Assembly (NCBI RefSeq): GCF_002272795.1
Contig: NZ_MLAT01000004.1
Span: 1-64,000 of the forward strand
Source: Helicobacter sp. 13S00482-2
GTDB taxonomy: Bacteria; Campylobacterota; Campylobacteria; Campylobacterales; Helicobacteraceae
Direction: 5' to 3'
Length of the DNA: 64,000 nt
Notes under the pieces: generated by a model
Databases searched by the model: none
Told to the model about the DNA's origin: nothing
The model's input: the letters and a program-made list of their open reading frames with translations, nothing else
Program-made: the position numbers and the translations under genes
In this document: positions 1-9,000 of the stretch, piece by piece
Position numbering within the stretch: position 1 is the first letter of the stretch
Layout of the letters: every line of letters starts with the position of its first letter

Positions 1-17
1 GCTTGATGCTTGTATTC

Positions 18-3000
18 TCACTTGGCATTTTTGACTTCATAAACTTCAGCTTGTGCATTGTTATTGTTGTTTGCCCATTGTGTGAGCTTGTCTATATCTG
101 CTTTATGGCTATCTAATTGTGCTTTATCTACATAAGGGCCTACTAGATAACTATGAAGGGTTTGGTTCTTATTGTCTTTAAAACTATAGATGCGATAGGG
201 GTACTTTTTAAGTTGTTTCTCCAAGTTAGCATTCTTAGAAGAAAGGGTCACTACTTTATAGTAGTACCCTGATTCTGGAGCACACCCTTGACATTTATTT
301 TTAGCTTCATCAATAGAGAGAATCTTAGAAGCTTGAATGCCTAAGTTGTTTTTACTGGCTTGTTGTTGTTTAGCTCTTTTGGCTTCTTGTTCTTTTTGTG
401 CTTGAATGTTTCTTTGATAAGCAGAGGTCTTCTTACCAAAGTTAAACCTTGCCCCAATATTGAGATTGTAATCAATATTATAAATACCAAAGAAGGTTCT
501 GCTCACATCAGCATACACTCTCCAATCCTCATTGATCTTCACATTGGTTCCTAAGGAGAGATTGAGTTTATTATTACTTGGAGTGCTAGAAGTGATAGCA
601 TCTGGACTGATGGAATCTACTAAAGAAGTGTTTCCTCCAGTATTGGCTTCATTCACATAAGAGATACCCAATCGAATGTCTCCATAAAACCCATTGGTTC
701 TGATTTCTTTACCAAATACTGCTCCAATCCTTGAGATGAGTGCGTGATTGCCTTCTAAGGTAGCAGAGATGCTAGAAGCTTCTGATACAGAATTGATAGA
801 TGTATGGAAGTTGTTTCCTCCAATATAACCATAGATGATTTCTACTTGAGGTTCAACATAATAACCTTTGGTATAAGGATTGAGTGCGATCTTCATTAAA
901 GGCAATAAACTATCAAGATGATAACGATAGCCTACTTCTGCTCCTAATAAGAAAGCATGGTTTCCTAAGATTTGTTCAGAAGTAGTAAGGCTATCAATCC
1001 TATTGTGCATATAAAGGTATTTGGTGATGGCATCAACATAAAGGCCATTGTCCATCAAATAGGTATTGTATATACCCAATCCTAATGTATTGCCAGTTCC
1101 TTGATAATCATTTCCTTTAGAAGTGATGATAGAAGTGTCTGCAACAACCCCTACATAATTCACTCCACCTAGCACATCAAATTTATAATCATATCCAGCT
1201 TGAATGGTGGTATAGAAGTCTTTATTATTATCATCACTTCCCATTCCATTCATCACCCTTCCCCAAGCACCTTGAGATGCACCTATTCCTCTTAATTCAC
1301 CCATTCTTAAATGAAGGTTGTTGGTTTCAACCCTAAAGTTCCTATAAGCACTAGAGAGGGTTTGTTCAATTGGAGTGACTACATCAGAGTTGATAGAAGA
1401 ACTCAGTGCGGTCAAATAATACTCAGTGGATTTAACATCTGGAGTACCACTAGTTCCTCCAGAAGATCCTGCATTTCTAGTAACATTCATGCCAACAACT
1501 GTAGGGGTATAGATCCTAAGTCCTACTTTAGACTCCACGCCTTTAAAGAAGTTTGGAGAAATAGAAGCCCCTACATTTGCAAATAAAATAGGTGCATTCA
1601 AGTTCCCTGTTTTTTGAGGGAAGAACTGCACATAATTCACGCGATTGGTTGAACTTGCCACATTAGAGATATTGATCATTGAGCTAGTGCCATTAGCAAG
1701 ATTAACACCTAATCTCCATACGCCATTAGTGGCATCTAGGGTTTTGATTGAAATATTAAGTGGGACATAATTATCATAAAAACCACCTGTGGCTCCACTA
1801 ATAAAAGCACCCCCCATCAAACTAGCTCCTGCTATATTGGAATTAAAAGCATCCTCACCTCTTAAATCAATGATAGCCAGAGGATTATTGAGGGTTGGAG
1901 CATTCAAAGCCTCCATGCTCACTTCTTTATTTCCAATACCAATATAATCCACAGAAGAATCTTTGGTGAGAATCCATTGACCTGCTTTTTTACCATTGCC
2001 TCCTACGAATTTATACTGATTGCCTGTGTTGTTGATATCTTGAATGCTTCCTATTAAAGAAACACTTCCATTAAATCCAACCACTCTTCCTTTTTGATAA
2101 GAGTCCATATCAATCTCAGCAACCACTGGAGCATCTTCATTAGCAAAGTTAGAGAAATCATATACAGATTGAGCGTTCTTATTGATGATTTTTACTTTGG
2201 TTCCAACTCCAAAGTTCGCATCTACTTTTGCACTAGTGCTGATGTCTCCTTCATATTGCATTCCATGAGGTGATGTGGTTTTATCTTTTCCAATATTGAT
2301 GGTTTGATCTTTGATATTAGAAGTATTAGCAGCATCAGTGATATTGCCTTTAATAGAAGTAGAACCATCAAAGTTAAAATTTCCAGCATTTGAAGCTTTT
2401 GCTGTGCCTGAACCATTGTAGGTTTCTCCACCATTTAAGATATTGTTAATGGCTTTGGTATCTAAGGTTCCAACATCATTGAAAGAATATTGAGAGTTCT
2501 TATCTCCACCTGAGATGGTCTTATCATTTTTAAACCCTGAACTACCCTCTCCTTTAAAGCTGATATTTTTAGTGGCATCTCCTTTGATGTTTCCATCTAA
2601 AGAAGAAGGATTGCTTGTGTTCGTGCTATCAAAGTTTGCTGCAATGGTTCCAGTAAATTGCTTGTCATTTCCAGCACTATCTTTGTAGTTTTTATTTTGG
2701 TTGAGATCTCCTTTGATATTGGTATCTTTAATACCAATGGTTCCAGTGGTATTTTGGAAAGGATCTTTTGAAGCATCATTATTAGGATTGAGAAGCTGAT
2801 TGAGAGAGTTGATGATGTTATCATTATTGGTATTAAAAGCATGATCGTTTGGATTTGAACTAGAGCTATTGGTGAGATTAGAAACACTATAGGTACTATC
2901 AGCTGTGGCACCCCCTTTTTTAACCACATTTCCTTTATCATCTTTAATATCAGAAGCATCCTTGATCGTTCCAATTTCCTTTTTAGAACCATCAGGGTTA

Positions 3001-6000
3001 TTGATAGAACCTCCAAAGTCAAAGTTAATATCTTGTTTGCCATCTTGGGCTTGATATTCATTGTGTTTGATTTCATCCCCTGCAGTATTGACATCAACAT
3101 TAGCATCCACAGAGTTATGAACTTTTCCTACCTGATAAGAATTCCCCACCCATTTAATCGTACCATTCACAGAAGAACCATTACTTGCTAATGTAGCAAG
3201 ATCGATTTTGCCATAATCTACAAATGAATAGATATTAGCCTTATTGTCATCTCCTATTTTAAAATTACTTCCTGTAGCATTGCTTCCAATAAAAGCAAGA
3301 TGTAGTGATCCAGCAGTTTTTCCTATGGCTGCATTGAAGATATGATCAGTAGAAAGATTTAATTTAATGCCACCTGAAAGTGCTTTATTAGCAGCATCAA
3401 CAAATTCTTTGGCTTTTTCACTCATATCACTCATATCGCCCATATTTTGATTGAAATACGCTTTGAGTACTCCTTGAGTGCTAGTAGCACTAGCATTAGC
3501 ATCATCAGCTAAGTTTCCACTCATAGAAGAATTCACCACATAAGAAGTTCCATTGAAGGTATTGAATTTTAAATAATCAAGGTTGGCTAAATTACTAAAG
3601 AAGACATTAGAAGTACTTGAACCTCCTGTAATAGAAGCGTTTTCTCCAAATGATCCTTGTCCATAGAAAAATACATTGGCATTCACTAGCTTGGCTTCAT
3701 CATCATTGCTGCCTAATTTCAAAGCTCCACTTAAACTGGATTTAGCAATCTCTAATTTAGTATTACCAATGGCTTTAGCATCACTGTAGTATTGAAGATC
3801 TTCTTGTGCATCTCCATTGCTATCAACTCGATTGTTTAAATCTCTAGCATCAAAGATGGCATTGAAATTGACTTTTACTTTTTCAGTATCATTGCTAGCA
3901 GATCCAGAAGCAATGGTGGTTTCACCTAGGTTGGTTCCTCTTAAGGTGTAGTTATATGTAGCAGTGCTACCTCCACCACCTGTGGCTCCTTTGAATAAAA
4001 TGCTCCCTGCAGTTATGGTAGAAAGATTATCAGAAGCATCTTTAATAGGAATGCTAGCTAAAAGTGCATTGCCCAAGTTGATGAGATTGGTATTGACAAC
4101 ACTAGCAAAATTAGCCAACACAACCGTATCAGTGCTAGGAAGCACAGAAGCATCTCCAATGAAGGTGAAATAATGCGTACCTCCTCTTATTTGCAAACGA
4201 TTGCCCACATTTAAGGTAGAAGCCTCTACATAATCATTGATATCTTTAGCATTCCCATTGATATCTTTAGCATCAGTGAGTAGATTACCCCCTTTAGTGG
4301 ATAATAAAGAATACTGGGTGCTTTGCTGTGCTCTTGCAAACACTGCATTGATAGAAATATTACCACCAAAATCAGTATCTAGTCCATTTTTCAAACTCAG
4401 ATTGGTTCCTCTGACATTGAAGTTTCCTCTCACAAACCATCCTGTTTTATTTCCATCTTGATTTAATGCAACATTAGCTCCTGTATTATTTAAGGTGAGA
4501 TCTAATGCATCGCTATTTCCTGCTAAATCAATTTGAACAGTTCCTGTATCGCTCTTGGTGAGTGCATCATAACCTTTTAGGTTAGTAGAACTTTTATCTT
4601 GACTCCTAAGTGAACCTTTACCAATAAAAGAGAGTTTAGAACCACCCTTGAGTGCACCAATATAATTGCCTTGATAAAAGCTAGGATTATTAGAAGTGCT
4701 ATCAAAGCTCAAATCTGCTAATAAAGAAGATTTTTTGGACTTAGCATCTACTTGTGTGTAAAGATCTCCAATAATAGAAGTGCCTCTTGAAGTAATAGAA
4801 CCTGCTCCAATAAGACCTCCTTCAGTATTTTCTCCCCAAGTGGTTTGGCTAGCAGCATCTGTGATGGTATCTTCAAAGGATTTATCTGAAGAGTAGATCT
4901 TGATGATATTGGCATTATTGAAGTTCAAATTAACAGTGTTGGCATTCCCGATGAGAATTTTTTGCTCCCTTGCATTATTTAAGGTGGTATCTGAGAGTGA
5001 GAGGTTTAAAGAACCATCTTTGGTTCCAAAGACAAAGCCATCTTGCACTTCAGAACCAGTAAAATTAGCTGTGATATCCCCACCTTCATTGTTAGCATCT
5101 TTAGAAGTCACAAACCTTCCTCTAAAGCCTAAGTGATTGATATTTAAGCTTGAACCAGCATTCACACTAGCAACATAAATAGAACCCACTTCTCCATCAT
5201 CTGAACTCGCACTCATCTTTAAGGTGCCACCTGCTTTTAAACTGACTTCTTGGCTTCCAAATGAACCTGCTCCAATCGCATTGATGGAGAGATTTTTATC
5301 TGAAGCGATAGAAGTGCCATTATAAAATGCTTCATTGAGTTCAACAGCAGTTCCATAAGCAGTGATGCTACCTTTAGCATTATAGAAAGTGAAATCTAGG
5401 TTATAGCCTGAATTGATATTTCCTGTGATAGAAGTCCCAACAAATCTAAAGGTGGTGTTTGCATCTAAGTTTTGATAGACCTTAGAGCCTCCAAACATTT
5501 TATAATCTCTAGCATTATCTGCTGCTCTAAAATGCACTCCATTAAACCCTAAGGTGTTAAAAACAGAATCTGTGCTATTGCGTGATTGCCACACAATAGG
5601 AGTGGGGCTAGAAGTGAAATGATTATCCACTAAATTGATGAAGGTAAAAACTGAACCTTCACCCCCTGAAAGATAGAAGTTATGATCTTTTCCTGTATTG
5701 TTAAATATCTTATCTGCTTTGTTATTGCCTGTGAAATTGAAATAAAGATCTTTTTTATTATCATTTGGATCTTTAGAGACCACACTTCCAGAGAAAGCAG
5801 AATTTCCATTACTAAAATCAAGCAAACCAGTGTTGAAGAAAATATCTCCTGAAACCGTCGTTCTGGTTAGATTCACTGCTGCTTTGGTGTTTTCAAACTG
5901 AGAGTCTCTTAAATTCCCTGCATCAATGAAGTTGATCACTGAAGAAGTATTTAATAATCCAATCTGACCAGTATAAAAAGACTGATCGGTACTCGGATAA

Positions 6001-9000
6001 GGGATGCCTCCATTAAAGGTGATATGATAAATAGAATTCACTTCAGTGCTTCCTTCAATATCAAATCCCAAGCTTCCTTGATCGTTAGCTCCCCATAATG
6101 CAGCATTGCTTTTATCAATGAGTGCATTGATGATAACATTATCGTTTCCTCCAACAGAGAGGCTTGTTTTAGAACCAACGGTATTTAGACTCAATGCAGA
6201 TTGACCATAAAGATTGATGGTATTAGAAGGAGCATCAGTTTTAGCACCTGCATTGATATTGCTTACTTGCACCACGCCTACATCAATGAGGTTTAATGTC
6301 ACATCTTTAGCATTTGATCCTAAAGAAGTTGCATTTGAAGTAGTATTAGAGGTAAAGCCTGAAGAGTTTTTTCCAGCAAAGGTGAAAACAGTGGGGGAGC
6401 TACTATCGATGGTACCAATAAAAGAAGTGTTCTTTACTTTTAAGATATCAGAGAGATTTGCATTGGTGCCAAATAGATGACCATCTTTATCAAGATTATC
6501 ACTCAAAGTAGAAACCTCTTGATTGTCTTCATAGTTTTTAAACACAAGACCTGTGATTTCTTTTTTATCGCTATTTAAACTCACAAAATTTACTTTTCCT
6601 GTGGGTTGGAAGGTTCCTTTTGCATTCACTCCATTTAAGATCACCTTTCCATTCATTCCCAAATTAGAAAAGCCAGAACCTGCTCCAAAATTCAAAGAGA
6701 GATCTTGGAATAAGAATGTAGAATCACTTGCTCCTCCAGTTATTTTTGCATTGGAGTTGATGGCATCTTCCCCAATAAAAGAGAAATGAGCATGTACGTG
6801 ATTGTCCATAGCAAGATTTCCATTGAGGGCTGCTTTAGCAATTTCTAATTTAGAAGCACCAATGGCATTGCTATTTTCATAGTATTTTAAATCATCACTC
6901 TCTCTATCTTGTAATTCTCTATTATCAAAGATGGCATTGATGATCACATTGGTTTGGTTTTTACCATCAGCAGATAAAGGAGCAGCAATATTAAGCGAAC
7001 CAAGAGTGGTTCCTTTTAGGTTATAGGTGTATTGCACACTTCCTGCTCCCCCACCATTGTTGTTTTGCATGAGTAAATCTGCCATGGTTTGTTTAGAAAG
7101 GGCAGTTAGGATGGTACTCTTAGCACTAGCAACATAAGCAGCAATAGCACTCTCATCGCTAAGCCCACTTTGTTTGGCTTGTAATGTAGCTAATGCAGTA
7201 GCGATATCATCAATCTTGCCTCCTTGGGCTTGTATGATGTTTTGGAGGGAAATAGCTAAAGCAGTACCCATATTGATGAGATTGATTTGTGCTTTTGCAT
7301 TGCCTGAGAGTTCCATTGGCTTAGTTACTAATGGCGTAGCAAGAACAGAAGTATCTCCAATGAAGGTCATTTGATTATCGGTGCCTTTAAAAGAGACCGT
7401 TCCTGCTTTTAAAGAAAGCGTAGAAGTATCCACATAATCACTGATATTTTTAAGATGACCCTGTGCATCTTTATTAGAAGTGAGCAAGGTACCATCTTGT
7501 GTTTTTAAAAGAGTGTCTTTAGTATTAGCAGATGCATTTGCAAATACAAGATTTACTTTAGAACCTGCCCAAGCAGAAAGACCATTATCTAAGGCAATAT
7601 TGGTTCCTCTGATGTTGAAGTTTCCTTTCACATCTTTTTGTCCTTTGACTTGAGAGAAAACAACATTTGCTCCAGTATTGTTGAAATTGAAATTGGTATT
7701 GCCTGAATCAAAGCCTCCTAAAGAGATGGTGACCACCCCACCTGTTTTTGTTGTTGCATCATAAGGAGTGAGGGCTTTTAAACTTCCTTCACCATAAAAA
7801 GAAACCGAAGAACCATCTGCAAAAACCCCAATGTGATCAGTAGTTAAGCTAGTGTCTTCTTTATCATCGGTGCTATCAGTTCTAAAAGAAAGATTGGCTT
7901 TGACTTTAGAGCGTGCTTTCTCATCTAACTTGCTATAGAGATTTCCAATCAAAGACATATTAGAAGCAACTAGATTTCCTTTATCAAGTCCATTTTCTTT
8001 AGAAAGACCACTGAGTTTTAAGAGTTCTCCAGGATCATTAAAGCTCACATCTTTAAGTCCTGTGGTAGAAAGATCAATTTCTGGAATGCCAAAGATTGGC
8101 TTACCAGAACTATCGGTTCCTTTGAGTTTGCCTTCATAAGCAGCTTGCACTACAGGATCATTGCTAGAATATAAAGAATTCTCTTGAAGGTTGATGACCA
8201 CAGGTTTATCTTTTGAACCTCCAAGTACCCCATAGAATTTAGACTTGCTATCAAATTGTGCATCGGTGGTTCCTTTATTCCAATCCCCAATCAAAGAGGT
8301 GCCTTTAATGGATAAAGAAGAATCATCTCCAGCTTTATCTGTATTATGAAGCACCACTGTAGCTCCAGTGTTATTGAAGTTTAACTTGGTGTTTCCTGTT
8401 CCTGTGTGTACATTTAAGGCTTGATGATTGTTAGGATTGATCGAGCCTTCTCCAGAGAAACTGATGCTTTGATCATTGCTATTGCTAGAAAAGTCAATGG
8501 AATTCCCACTATAGTGTGCTGCTGGAATTTCTTTGCCTGTTTCATCACTAGGACGATTGGCATTGGTATCAAAGGAGAGATTGTATTTATAGTTGGCATC
8601 TTTGATGTTTCCTTTAATATCGCTCCCTTGAATCTTAAACTCTGTGGCTGTATTGATATTTTGTTTCTTATCTGCTGGGATGTTCTGTTTAGAGCCATCA
8701 GGGTTTTTAGCAGCATCAGGGTTGTTGATACCACTCACACCTGCATTTTTAAGACCATCTACAATTGATCCCCCTCCTGTTTGAGAGATGTTGATCCCAT
8801 CTAGATTCTTGATGGTAATGGAAGAATCAGCATTTCCTCCTAAGATCGCACCTGTGAATTTATCTTTAGCATTGTTGCCAGAAAAATCCAATGTGATGTC
8901 ATGTTTTCCATCCCCAATAATAGAGAGTCCATCTGTGACAGATCCAGCACTTGCATCTACGCTTAAGGTAACATCTTGGGCTTTGGTTTGTGTTTTAACA

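Noticed and set aside
8414-8768. Overlapping plus and minus frames of over 100 codons inside the autotransporter
   Set aside because: No start signals, and the composition mirrors the real coding frame.
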